DNA of 51,107 nt from the NCBI GenBank assembly GCA_017992555.1, contig JAGOOK010000007.1:1-51107 (forward strand), read 5' to 3'. The number at the start of each line of letters is the position of its first letter. Positions within the stretch are counted from its first letter, which is position 1. The notes below the pieces were generated by a model. That model made no database searches and was not told the DNA's origin. It saw nothing but the letters and a program-made list of their open reading frames with translations. This DNA is from Caldisericia bacterium. GTDB taxonomy: Bacteria; Caldisericota; Caldisericia; JAAYUI01. Made by a program: the position numbers and the translations under genes. Of the stretch, positions 34,135 through 42,848 are shown piece after piece.

Positions 34135-35007
34135 TTATTGAAAAATTGAACCTTGAACAATTTTTTGCGCAGGCATCGATATTAGATCCCTGCTTGTAGA
34201 CTCTTTGTGCTTTGAAAGATAACCCTTTACAATCTGGTATCCAACCGCAAAACCAGCACAGAAAGGAAGATCAGATCCATAACCGCCATACAGGAAAGGC
34301 CTGTGTCTGTCCATGCCGACAAGTTTCAGATTGTCCCTGTATTTTGGCCACAAGGTTTTTACCTGATCAACCGTCAGACTTGATGCAATATCTGAAATAA
34401 ACTGCGGCCCATGTTGCTCTTCAACAAAAACCTCCGAAAGGCCTTCATTTACAATTGCAGAGGCAAGATCAAAATGCGGCCCGCCAATCGGGAAAAGAGT
34501 GGCCCTCATCTGATGGTGATATTCCCTCGCAACAGAAGCCTTCAAATGCACAAGCGAATATGTTGTTGGCCAGATTGAAAAGATTATATAAGGTGGAACG
34601 CTGCCAAAACCTGTGTACCCCTTAAAACGTTCTACAACATCGGGTTTTGTCCTGTCAGCAATAAGTAGTGCCCATATTGCGGCTGGCCCACCAAAATATT
34701 TGCGTGACATTCTGAGAGTTTCTTCTACTTTTTCCCAGGCCTGGAAAGCAACAAGGGCATCGTAAGCCGCCCTTACCTCCCTGAGATCATCATCAGGATC
34801 AAATAGCATCCCCAACCTGAGAAGCTGGTAGCCTGAAAAACCAGACATACCCTGGCTCATTAAATCCCATAATGCTTGAAGCGGGTCTGCCAGCATTTTT
34901 CGCTGTAATTTGACCCTCTCCCTGCCTTCGACCTTTGGACCTTCTTCCAGGAATTTTAGCAGTAGGTCCTTGGTCGGCACCTGTACAAAATCCTGGAGTG
35001 TCGCCAT
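34135..35007 (-). CDS. YjaZ/DUF2268-like protein with altered zinc motif
   Basis: 290 residues. The region SVAREYHHQMRATLFPIGG followed by SAIVNEGLSEVFVEE resembles DUF2268 (YjaZ-type predicted Zn-protease), where HExxH precedes an NEGLAE-type helix; the closing FAVGYQIVKGYL also fits. Here the first histidine of HExxH is arginine (AGG codon, not one base from His), so the usual zinc site is incomplete. There is no signal peptide. Its ribosome site AAGGAG lies inside the end of buk and only 3 bp separate the genes, so it is part of the buk-ptb unit. It may be a pseudoprotease or use another ligand set; family assignment is by motif only. Confidence 0.65.
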   Translation of the reverse strand: MATLQDFVQVPTKDLLLKFLEEGPKVEGRERVKLQRKMLADPLQALWDLMSQGMSGFSGYQLLRLGMLFDPDDDLREVRAAYDALVAFQAWEKVEETLRMSRKYFGGPAAIWALLIADRTKPDVVERFKGYTGFGSVPPYIIFSIWPTTYSLVHLKASVAREYHHQMRATLFPIGGPHFDLASAIVNEGLSEVFVEEQHGPQFISDIASSLTVDQVKTLWPKYRDNLKLVGMDRHRPFLYGGYGSDLPFCAGFAVGYQIVKGYLSKHKESTSRDLISMPAQKIVQGSIFQ

Positions 35008-35010
35008 TTT

Positions 35011-36072
35011 TTAGTACTCCTTCGCTTTCTCGACGCCCCTTAGAACTCTCAGTCCTCCTTGGGCGAGTGCCTCCATCTCCATCTGACCCCCATAAACAAC
35101 CACTTTGGCAATATAGCCAACATAATCAGTGATTCTCGAAACAACATAATCAGAATACGCGATGGAACCAGTGAGAATAATTGCGTCAACTCTACCTTTT
35201 AGGGCGGTTGCCATGATACCTATTTCCTGGGATATTTGATAGATCATGGCATCAAGGACCATTTTAGCCTTCATGTCTCCATTTTTTATCCTATCAAGCA
35301 CTTCACGTACATCATTTGTGCCAAGATAAGCGTAAATACCACCCTTTTTTGAAGTTATGGTCGCAATATTATCTTCTGTATACTTTCCAGAAAAACACAG
35401 CTCAATGAGCGAGGCCAGCGGGAGCCAGCCAGAACGTTCTGGCTGAATTGGACCAGCCTCTTTTGCATTGTCGTAATCAGCTATTCTTCCTACCTCGACA
35501 GGTACAATCGAAATGCCACCGCCCATGTGGGCGACAACAAATCTGGATGTTCCAGGGGTGATGCCAAGCTCTTTAACTGCTCTTCTGCAAGCAGCTCTGA
35601 TATTGAGAGCATGACCCAGTGACACCCTTTCGCATTCAGGGAAACCAGCTACTCTTACAAAATCTTCGAATTCATCAACCGACACAGGATCAACAATATA
35701 AGCTGGAATACCTCTTTCTTTCCTTATCATGTCGGCAATGATTCCGCCAAGAGTGGATGGATGGTCTGCTCTCTTTGATTCAATGAGATCAACAAGCATT
35801 GCATCATTGATAATATAAGTGCCTGCTGGAATTGGTTTGAGAGGTCCGCCCCTGCCAACAACACATTCAATGCTTTCTTCTGGGATAGAATGTTTGGACA
35901 GGAAATCTTTTATGGCTTTGAGCCTGAATGGTGCCTGGTCTGATGTTTTTGGAAAGCTAGCGAGTTCCTCATTACTATGTGTAATGTTCTCCTGCGCTAT
36001 CTCTTTTTCGTCGTCGAAGACTGCCACCTTGGTTGAGGTGGAGCCTGGGTTAATGACTAGTACCCTTGCCAT
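35011..36072 (-). CDS. buk: Butyrate kinase
   Basis: 353 residues. Transfers phosphate from butyryl-phosphate to ADP, yielding ATP and butyrate (or a branched-chain analogue). ASKHA-fold motifs: VLVINPGSTSTKVAVF (phosphate loop), FVVAHMGGGISIVPVE, GPIQPERSGWLP, LKGRVDAIILTGSIAY. AAAGGAG precedes the ATG. It is first in the operon buk, YjaZ-like, ptb. A degenerate paralogue is encoded 5 kb away on the same strand. Confidence 0.96.
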   Translation of the reverse strand: MARVLVINPGSTSTKVAVFDDEKEIAQENITHSNEELASFPKTSDQAPFRLKAIKDFLSKHSIPEESIECVVGRGGPLKPIPAGTYIINDAMLVDLIESKRADHPSTLGGIIADMIRKERGIPAYIVDPVSVDEFEDFVRVAGFPECERVSLGHALNIRAACRRAVKELGITPGTSRFVVAHMGGGISIVPVEVGRIADYDNAKEAGPIQPERSGWLPLASLIELCFSGKYTEDNIATITSKKGGIYAYLGTNDVREVLDRIKNGDMKAKMVLDAMIYQISQEIGIMATALKGRVDAIILTGSIAYSDYVVSRITDYVGYIAKVVVYGGQMEMEALAQGGLRVLRGVEKAKEY

Positions 36073-36103
36073 AGGCTCCTTTCAGGTTGCGGTTTACTTG
36101 CTT

Positions 36104-36131
36104 ATTTTATCCTTTTTAGCCAGTCGGTCAA
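36104..36131 (-). promoter_or_regulatory. Promoter of the buk operon
   Basis: Minus-strand TTGACC (36131-36126), a 16-nt spacer, TAAAAT (36109-36104). The expected leader of about 25 nt holds the AAAGGAG site before ATG 36072. Confidence 0.65.
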
Positions 36132-36170
36132 TGAAGCAACACACCGCAACTGCAATAATCTTTTACTATT

Positions 36171-37193
36171 CTATTTCAATCCATTCTTGAGGTATTTTGC
36201 GACCTTCTGATTATGTTCTGCGATGGTTTCAGAGAAGTCGTTGTAGCCTTTGCCAGTGGCGACAAAAAAGAAATAATTTGTCTTGGCTGGCCAGAGTGCC
36301 GCCTCAATGGCCGATAGCCCTGGATTGCACACCGGCCCAGGAGGTAACCCAGGATATTTGTAAGTATTGTAGGGCGAATCGACTGCAAGCTCTTTCAATG
36401 TAAGGATCACCGAAGGCTTCTCGAGAACATAACCGACAGTTACGCAAGATTCGAGCTTCCAACCTGCCTTCAACCTGTTCCAGAAAACCGATGAAACATT
36501 CTTCATTTCCTCAGTAGTTCCAGATTCCCTCTCGATTATTGAAGCAAGTGTGACCAGCTCGTGGACACTCAGCCTAAGTTCCTTGCATCTTGCTTCAAAC
36601 TTGCTGGTAAATATTTGTTCAAATTCTTTCAACTGGCGCTTTATAAGTCCTTCTGCAGAGACATCATCAAGAAGATACGTGTCAGGATAAAGATAACCCT
36701 CAAGCGATTTGCCCTTTATAGTTTTTGAAAATTTGAGCTGGAAGCTATCTTTTGAGTTTAAGGCAAGCTCCCTGTATTTTTCACCATCAAAACCGCGCAG
36801 GTATGAGAGCAACATTCCAATCTCCCTGGCTGTTCTTCCCTCTGGAACGAGAATTTTTGTGGGTGGGAGTCTGCCTTCTGTCATGAGTTTTTTTATAACC
36901 TGGGGCATCGAAAGCGGCTCGCCAAAGGTGAAAACACCGGCCTGGAGTTTCGGGCCAGCCTCTTCCCTGCGGATTTCATAAAGAAAAACCCATTCAGAGC
37001 TTATGAGTCCTTTATCAGCAAGTAGTTTTGCTATCTGGGAAGGTGAGGAACCAGCTTTGACTTCAAATGTGACCGGATATTCAGCATTGCCATAAAGTGT
37101 AGCAACAGCATTTTGCATCCATAGATAAAAACCACCCACTGCGACCAACAAAACGAGGACAAAAACGCCTGCCCATAAAAGGACCCTATTCAT
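36171..37193 (-). CDS. mltG: Endolytic murein transglycosylase
   Basis: 340 residues from ATG 37193 (AAGGAG five bases upstream; an ATG one codon earlier is also possible). MltG cuts nascent peptidoglycan strands at the membrane and helps set glycan length. It has an N-terminal membrane anchor (VLLWAGVFVLVLLVAVGGFY), a LysM-like region (EVKAGSSPSQIAKLL) and the YceG catalytic block with glutamate in LASIIERESGTTEEM, closed by KYPGLPPGPVCNPG. It overlaps the end of rlmN by 8 bp, so the two are co-translated. Confidence 0.95.
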   Translation of the reverse strand: MNRVLLWAGVFVLVLLVAVGGFYLWMQNAVATLYGNAEYPVTFEVKAGSSPSQIAKLLADKGLISSEWVFLYEIRREEAGPKLQAGVFTFGEPLSMPQVIKKLMTEGRLPPTKILVPEGRTAREIGMLLSYLRGFDGEKYRELALNSKDSFQLKFSKTIKGKSLEGYLYPDTYLLDDVSAEGLIKRQLKEFEQIFTSKFEARCKELRLSVHELVTLASIIERESGTTEEMKNVSSVFWNRLKAGWKLESCVTVGYVLEKPSVILTLKELAVDSPYNTYKYPGLPPGPVCNPGLSAIEAALWPAKTNYFFFVATGKGYNDFSETIAEHNQKVAKYLKNGLK

Positions 37194-38193
37194 CATCGCT
37201 CCTTCTTGCGCGGAGCTGGCCGCACGCAGAATCAACCCCAAGCCCAAGGCTTTTTCTTACAGTTGCATCCCTCCCCTGTGACCTCAACCTTTCAAGGAAA
37301 AATCTTATTTTTGCTGGGTTTGATGGTCTGTAGGATGCACAATCCGTCGGATTGTAAGGGATCAGGTTTATAAGGGATGCTATGCCATCTGTGATATCTG
37401 CCAGTGCATCTGCACTGTCCAGCCCATCATTGACACCATCAAGCATCACGTATTCAAAAGTGACCCTGTTGCCCGTCATTCCCTGATAAAGCTTTATCTC
37501 TCCAATAAGTTTTCGTATCTGCATTACTTTTGCAGCTTTTGGCATAATCCTCTCCCTGAGTCTTTGGGTTGGGGCATGCAAGGATATGGCCAGATTAACT
37601 CTCGGAAGCTCCTGTGCGAGTCTTGTTATCATGCCAGGTATGCCTACAGTTGAAACAGTCATATGTCTCTGTGACATACCAGCTTCATCCTGGAGCCTCA
37701 ACACGGATTCTTTAAAGTTCACCCAATTGAGCATTGGCTCCCCGACACCCATGAAAACAACATTTCTTGGTTTGGGTCTAGCAAGTGCCACCTGATAGAT
37801 GATTTCTGATGCTTCAAGATTTCTTTCCAAACCCGTGCTTCCCGACTGGCAAAATGTGCAGGACAATGGGCAACCAACTTGCGTCGAAATGCAAATCGTC
37901 ACATGTCCTGCCGTTCTCATAAGAACGGACTCAATAGCATTCCCATCTTCCAACCTCACAAGCAACTTGACAGAACGATCACGCGATACTGCAGTCTTTT
38001 CAACATAAGGCCCCTTTGAAAAATTTTCCTTCATTATTTTTCTAAGGTTTTCTGGCAAATCAGTCATTTTCTCAGGATCAAGGACACTCTTCTCCCAAAT
38101 CCACCTGATGATTTGATTTGTTCTGAAAGGCTTTTCCCCAAGACCTTCAAACCATTTTGACAGCCCTTCCCTGGAAAGCTCAAGAATGTTCAC
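37186..38193 (-). CDS. rlmN: Dual-specificity rRNA/tRNA adenine-C2 methyltransferase
   Basis: 335 residues from GTG 38193. Radical-SAM enzyme methylating A2503 of 23S rRNA and A37 of some tRNAs. The iron-sulfur motif CxxxCxxC is in GCPLSCTFCQSG, the SAM region in VVFMGVGEPMLN, and the methyl-carrying cysteine in SACGQLRA near the C-terminus. A TTG two codons upstream is possible, but the promoter -10 ends right before it, whereas GTG 38193 has the 6-nt gap found at other leaderless genes. Divergent from the PEBP lipoprotein gene. Confidence 0.93.
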   Translation of the reverse strand: MNILELSREGLSKWFEGLGEKPFRTNQIIRWIWEKSVLDPEKMTDLPENLRKIMKENFSKGPYVEKTAVSRDRSVKLLVRLEDGNAIESVLMRTAGHVTICISTQVGCPLSCTFCQSGSTGLERNLEASEIIYQVALARPKPRNVVFMGVGEPMLNWVNFKESVLRLQDEAGMSQRHMTVSTVGIPGMITRLAQELPRVNLAISLHAPTQRLRERIMPKAAKVMQIRKLIGEIKLYQGMTGNRVTFEYVMLDGVNDGLDSADALADITDGIASLINLIPYNPTDCASYRPSNPAKIRFFLERLRSQGRDATVRKSLGLGVDSACGQLRARRSDDE

Positions 38194-38199
38194 AGACAA

Positions 38200-38228
38200 A
38201 TCTTACAAATAGATTGGGGGGCTTACAA
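38200..38228 (-). promoter_or_regulatory. Leaderless-type promoter of rlmN
   Basis: Minus-strand TTGTAA (38228-38223), a 17-nt spacer, TAAGAT (38205-38200), then 6 nt to GTG 38193. No Shine-Dalgarno. Confidence 0.55.
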
Positions 38229-38257
38229 GGATTCAACAAAAACAAAACATCAGGCCA

Positions 38258-38286
38258 TTTACAGAGCAAAACCAACCCAATAAAAT
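38258..38286 (+). promoter_or_regulatory. Leaderless-type promoter of the PEBP lipoprotein gene
   Basis: TTTACA (38258-38263), a 17-nt spacer, TAAAAT (38281-38286), then 6 nt to ATG 38293. No Shine-Dalgarno. Confidence 0.6.
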
Positions 38287-38292
38287 CACATT

Positions 38293-38856
38293 ATGAGAAA
38301 ATTTGTTTTGCCATTATTGATTGGAGTTTTTTGTGTTATATGCCTAGTAATGATTGGTTGTGGAGTGAAAAGTGAGACATCTTCAGAGATTAACGGGGAA
38401 ACAATGAAAATATCAAGTCCTGCTTTTGAAAATGGCGGCATGATACCCAAAAAATATACCTGCGATGGGAAGAATATTAATCCACCACTTTCTTTCTCAG
38501 ATCTTCCAGACAACACAAAAAGTGCCGTCCTCATCTGTGATGATCCCGATGCACCAAGCGGACATTTCACGCATTGGCTCATTTATGACATCCACCCACT
38601 TGCTCTTTCCGTAGGCGAAAATGAACCAAAAACAAGGATTATGACCAATGGCTCAAGACAGGGGCAAAATGATTTTGGAGAGATTGGTTGGGGTGGGCCA
38701 TGTCCCCCTTCTGGCACGCACAGGTACGTGTTCAAGCTTTATGCGCTAGACAAAATGCTCAATCTTGATCTGGGTGCAAAGAGAAAGATCATTGAAACGG
38801 CCATGCAAGGTCACATTATCGCTGAAGCAGAGTTTACTGGCACTTACGGAAGGTAG
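38293..38856 (+). CDS. PEBP-family (YbhB/YbcL-like) lipoprotein
   Basis: 187 residues. The N-terminus is a lipoprotein signal with lipobox MIGC (about C23). The rest is a phosphatidylethanolamine-binding-protein/Raf-kinase-inhibitor-like domain: NPPLSFSDLP, LICDDPDAPSGHFTHWLIYD and the ligand-site GPCPPSGTHRYVFKLYALD. Bacterial members are exported or cytoplasmic and of uncertain role. The promoter places the start codon at the transcription start. The stop lies 3 bp from the stop of the convergent ruvX gene. Confidence 0.88.
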   Translation: MRKFVLPLLIGVFCVICLVMIGCGVKSETSSEINGETMKISSPAFENGGMIPKKYTCDGKNINPPLSFSDLPDNTKSAVLICDDPDAPSGHFTHWLIYDIHPLALSVGENEPKTRIMTNGSRQGQNDFGEIGWGGPCPPSGTHRYVFKLYALDKMLNLDLGAKRKIIETAMQGHIIAEAEFTGTYGR

Positions 38857-38859
38857 GTT

Positions 38860-39294
38860 TCAATCAGAATCGGGATCAATGTCGGCCATTCTCTGGGAAA
38901 AGGTCTCCAAATACCTCATGAGAATGAGCTGGGCCTCAATAGCATCCTTTTTTTCCCTCATCTGCCTGTCCGTTTTGCCCATATCATGGCCAAGGTTCCT
39001 TGCTTCAATAGAGGTTAGGCTCTCATTCACAAGAGCAACATCAATACAAAGAGCCTCTTTGAGTCTGCCGGCAAAACCCCTCACAAACTTGGCCCACTCT
39101 GATTCAACCTCGCTTGCTGGATAGCCAACAACAAGCAGATTGGCACCTTTTTCCAGAACCACTTTTCTTATGGCTTCAATGTCTGAAGGGAGATCGCTTC
39201 TCTTGATTGAGAGCAGGGGAAAAGAAAACAAACCATCCGGGGAATATGCAACACCAATATTTTTTGTGCCAAGATCAAGCGCAACTATCGACAC
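38860..39294 (-). CDS. ruvX: YqgF/RuvX-family nuclease (pre-16S rRNA maturation, putative Holliday junction resolvase)
   Basis: 144 residues from GTG 39294, overlapping the upstream stop as TAGTG. RNase H-like fold with ALDLGTKNIGVAYS (first acidic residue), LLVVGYPAS, VNESLTSIEAR and the closing KKDAIEAQLILMRYLE (catalytic Asp). A longer frame upstream lies within the ferredoxin domain of the neighbour and is less likely. alaS and ruvX are commonly close in Firmicutes; here the reductase gene lies between them. Confidence 0.88.
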   Translation of the reverse strand: MSIVALDLGTKNIGVAYSPDGLFSFPLLSIKRSDLPSDIEAIRKVVLEKGANLLVVGYPASEVESEWAKFVRGFAGRLKEALCIDVALVNESLTSIEARNLGHDMGKTDRQMREKKDAIEAQLILMRYLETFSQRMADIDPDSD

Positions 39295-40229
39295 TAGATG
39301 ACCCTGAGGCAATGGAGTGGACATTGACCAGTACAATAGGTGCAAACAATGCACTTGTCATGGTCAATGACTGCTTTGTTTTCAGAAAGGTTGATGGCTT
39401 CCTGTGGACAGAACTTAACGCAAGTTCCACAGCCGATACACCAGAAAGAGACAAGCATCTTTCTTGGAATAGCCTTAAGTGGCGGTGGATCCTTGCCTTT
39501 AAAAAGCTCAAGGTTCCAATCCACTTCGCTTGGGTGCTTCATTCCGATTGCAACAGAGTGCGCGTATGAGAAATTAATACAATATTTTATGGCCCTTTTT
39601 GCGTCATGGAGGAGCTTGCCACCAGCCAGGGCTTTCATCAGATACGTTCCCTTGCCAGTTTTATAGTCCCATTCAAGCTCTTTCTCCATGTCCTCTATCG
39701 AGCCATCCTTGATTCCCCACCCTTCAACATTGAACATCGAGAAGACGCACTCAAGCTCAGGTATTTGCCTTATGAGCTTTGTTACTTCAACAGTATGCGT
39801 TGAAACACCAACCACCCTTATGAGGCCCTTACTTTTGTACTCAAGGAGCACATCCAAAGCTCCCCTATGACCCTTTAGAGTGAGCGCAGTTTCCTGCTCG
39901 TGGAGGAGATATATCGGGATAACATCAAGCTTCATCTCCCGAAGAGATTTCTCAACAGATTGCCTCATTTTTTCGGGGGTTTCGGCGTATGATTTGGTTG
40001 CTATGACGGCATTGTGCCTGATGCTTGGCGGGAGCATTCCAATCTGGTTCTGGCTCTCATAAAGCTCGGCAGTATCAAAAAAATTGATTCCCCTCTCCCA
40101 AGCATAGGACATAACCATGACTGCATCCTGCATGGAGAGGTTGGCTTGAAGCTGGCCTATCGTGAGTGTTCCAAAACAGAGCCTTGAGACATCAAGACCA
40201 GTGTTTCCAAAAGGCACTCTTTCAATCAT
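39294..40229 (-). CDS. Aldo/keto reductase with C-terminal 2[4Fe-4S] ferredoxin domain
   Basis: 311 residues. The AKR barrel has the catalytic tetrad elements: Asp and Tyr in FFDTAELYE, Lys in VIATKSYAE, His in IYLLHEQETA. The last ~50 residues carry two ferredoxin clusters (CIGCGTCVKFCPQEAI and CIVCTYCTGQCPLHCL). Such fusions occur in anaerobes; electrons could pass between NAD(P)H or ferredoxin and an unknown carbonyl substrate. The ATG overlaps the alaS stop (ATGA), and the stop overlaps the ruvX start, so three genes are coupled. Confidence 0.92.
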   Translation of the reverse strand: MIERVPFGNTGLDVSRLCFGTLTIGQLQANLSMQDAVMVMSYAWERGINFFDTAELYESQNQIGMLPPSIRHNAVIATKSYAETPEKMRQSVEKSLREMKLDVIPIYLLHEQETALTLKGHRGALDVLLEYKSKGLIRVVGVSTHTVEVTKLIRQIPELECVFSMFNVEGWGIKDGSIEDMEKELEWDYKTGKGTYLMKALAGGKLLHDAKRAIKYCINFSYAHSVAIGMKHPSEVDWNLELFKGKDPPPLKAIPRKMLVSFWCIGCGTCVKFCPQEAINLSENKAVIDHDKCIVCTYCTGQCPLHCLRVI

Positions 40230-42829
40230 TTTACCAATATCTGATGCAATTCGGTTTCCAGAGTTGATGTCAGCTGACCAAATTTTGAAGATTCAATACC
40301 ACCAGCCTGGCCAAGATCCGGTCTTCCGCCACCCTTGAACCCAACTATGCTTGCAACTTTAGTTACAAGTTTGCCACAGTGAAGTGTTGTTACAGGGATA
40401 CCCTTGCTTATCACACCCAATACAAAAGAATTGCCATTCTTTGAGATAATTGCAGCAACCCCATGATCAAATGGTTCCAGGGCAAAATCGGCAACCATCC
40501 TTACACCATCCATATCAAACCCATCGGATCTAGCGATAATGACCTGTGTTACACCCATACTTTTTGCCTGGGTTGTCACTTTTTCAGCTTCAGCCTTGGC
40601 CATCTGGGCAACCATTGCCCTGTTCTTCTTCTGCAGATCATTTAAATTGTCCAAGACCTGCTCTATTTTGCCTTTTATCTGCTTTTGCCCACATGCAAGC
40701 AATTCGCCAACATCAAAGAGCTTGGCTTCCTGCTCCTGAACATATAACAATGCTTTCATGCCAACTTTTGCTTCTATCCTTCTCAGGTTGGCACCTATGG
40801 AAGACTCAGAGATTATCTTGAAGAAACTTATCTGGCCGGTTGAGACTACATGACACCCACCACAAAGCTCCTTTGATATCTCCGGGATAGTCACAACCCT
40901 GACAATATCACCGTATTTTTCTCCAAAAAGTGCCACTGCACCGATCTTTTTGGCCTCTGCTATTGGCATTTCTGCAGTATTTAACAGGATATTCTCAAAT
41001 ATTCTTTCGTTCACCCAACGCTCAATTGAGAGCAGGTCATCCCTCGATATTTCACCCATTTGGGTAAAATCAAACCTGAGTTCTTCTTCTCCAACCCAGG
41101 AGCCTGCCTGTGCAGCATGCTCACCAAGGAATTTACGAAGCCCAGCATGCAGAAGGTGGGTTGCGGTATGGGACTTAACTATTTTTGATCTTCGTTCAGA
41201 ATTGATTTCCAGTTTGATACTCTGACCAACTTTAAGTGTTCCCTTAGTGATGCGGGCTTTGTGGAGAATAAGCCCCTCAACAGGCGACGTAGTATCAATT
41301 ATCTCGAGCTGGCAAGTCTCAGTTGAAGCCTTGCCTGTATCGCCAATCTGACCACCCTTTTCAGGATAAAACGGGGTTTCTTTGACTGTGAACTGAGCAT
41401 TCTGGCCCTCTGTGGCCGCATTTTCCGAACCTTGTTTTGTAAGAATACCTAGTACTTCCGAGGTACCACTGAAACTATCATACCCTGTGAAACGGCACCA
41501 GCCAGTTTCGTCCCTGAAGGCTATAAGCGCTGTTGCCATTTCAAATTCTTTTTGACCGGTAAACGCCATCCTGCCGCGCATTCTCTGCGCCTCAAGCTCG
41601 GCGTTGAAACCATCAATGTCTACGTCGCTTCCCTCTTCACGAGCAATTTCCTGCGTCAGATCGAGCGGGAACCCATAGGTGTCATAAAGCTTGAACGCCA
41701 CTTTACCTGGTATCTTGCCCTTTTTCCCCTTGATTGCCGCAATTTCATCGGAGAGCATCTGGAGCCCAACAGCAAGCGTTGATCTGAATTGAGCCTCTTC
41801 ATTTGTGAGTATTTTTATTACCGCTTCTTTACGCTCATTGAGGAATGGATATGCTTTAGAGTAGTTTTCAACAACAGGCATCGCGAGTTCCCCAAGGAAA
41901 GACTCTGAGATGCCTATCTTTTTGCCGGCAAGAGCAGCCCTTCTGATGAGTCTTTTGAGAACATAACCTCTGCCATCATTTGATGGGAAGACGCCATCGG
42001 AAACAAGGAAAACGCAAGCCCTTATGTGGTCCGCAATGAGGTTTCTTCTCTGAATATCAGTGTTGTCAGGTGCAATCTTTGATATCGCTGAAATTATTGG
42101 AGTAAAAAGATCAGTTTCAAGACTTGACCTGACACGCTGTGATGCTGCAGATATCCTTTCAAGTCCCGCACCAGTGTCAATATTTTTTGCTGGCAGTGGC
42201 TCCCTGAGTCCACCAGGCTTTGCATCATACTGTGTAAAAACAATGTTCCACAGTTCGGTAAAACGTTTATTGTCAGAGTCGAATTCTTTTCCAACAAATG
42301 GTATTGGCTCCCCAGCTTCCCAATCGTAATATATTTCCGAGTCAGGGCCGCAGGGGCCAACTTCACCCATCATCCAGAAGTTGTCTGATTTGTTTTGTAT
42401 TCTGTCTTCTTTTACCCCGATCGATTTCCAGATTTCTCTGCTCTCATCATCCTCAGGATAGACGGTAACCAGGAGTTTTTCTGGGTCAAGACCCACAATC
42501 TTGGTCAAAAATTCCCATGCCCAGGGGATGGCATCCTGCTTGAAGTAGTCACCAATTGAAAAATTGCCGAGCATTTCAAAAAAGGTGTGGTGAAATGGTG
42601 ATTTGCCTACATTCTCAATATCATTGGTTCTCAGGCATCTCTGGCAACTAACCAGCCTTCTGGAGATTGGCTTGCGCTCACCTGTAAAATAGGGTTTTAG
42701 TGGCACCATTCCCGCGAGAGTAAACATGACAGTTGGATCTGACGGAATTAATGAGGCACCTTCGAGCCTGTAATGGCCCCTTTCAGCAAAAAAGGAGAGA
42801 AAACTCTCCCTGATATCTTCTGATTTCAT
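40226..42829 (-). CDS. alaS: Alanyl-tRNA synthetase
   Basis: 867 residues, full length. Charges tRNA-Ala and clears mischarged Ser/Gly. Catalytic core at the N-terminus (HTFFEMLGNFSIGDYFK; FTELWNIVFTQYD), editing domain with zinc ligands HTATHLLHAGL and CGGCHVVSTGQ, and a C-Ala domain ending in GGGRPDLGQAGG. The start ATG has only a weak ribosome site; sepF ends 19 bp upstream, so it is likely read from the division-gene transcript. Confidence 0.98.
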   Translation of the reverse strand: MKSEDIRESFLSFFAERGHYRLEGASLIPSDPTVMFTLAGMVPLKPYFTGERKPISRRLVSCQRCLRTNDIENVGKSPFHHTFFEMLGNFSIGDYFKQDAIPWAWEFLTKIVGLDPEKLLVTVYPEDDESREIWKSIGVKEDRIQNKSDNFWMMGEVGPCGPDSEIYYDWEAGEPIPFVGKEFDSDNKRFTELWNIVFTQYDAKPGGLREPLPAKNIDTGAGLERISAASQRVRSSLETDLFTPIISAISKIAPDNTDIQRRNLIADHIRACVFLVSDGVFPSNDGRGYVLKRLIRRAALAGKKIGISESFLGELAMPVVENYSKAYPFLNERKEAVIKILTNEEAQFRSTLAVGLQMLSDEIAAIKGKKGKIPGKVAFKLYDTYGFPLDLTQEIAREEGSDVDIDGFNAELEAQRMRGRMAFTGQKEFEMATALIAFRDETGWCRFTGYDSFSGTSEVLGILTKQGSENAATEGQNAQFTVKETPFYPEKGGQIGDTGKASTETCQLEIIDTTSPVEGLILHKARITKGTLKVGQSIKLEINSERRSKIVKSHTATHLLHAGLRKFLGEHAAQAGSWVGEEELRFDFTQMGEISRDDLLSIERWVNERIFENILLNTAEMPIAEAKKIGAVALFGEKYGDIVRVVTIPEISKELCGGCHVVSTGQISFFKIISESSIGANLRRIEAKVGMKALLYVQEQEAKLFDVGELLACGQKQIKGKIEQVLDNLNDLQKKNRAMVAQMAKAEAEKVTTQAKSMGVTQVIIARSDGFDMDGVRMVADFALEPFDHGVAAIISKNGNSFVLGVISKGIPVTTLHCGKLVTKVASIVGFKGGGRPDLGQAGGIESSKFGQLTSTLETELHQILVK

Positions 42830-42848
42830 TGTCGCAATCGCTCTGGAC

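Noticed and set aside
40463-42366. Several open frames of 60-90 codons opposite alaS
   Set aside because: alaS is intact and highly conserved across this region; the opposite frames carry no protein-like features.
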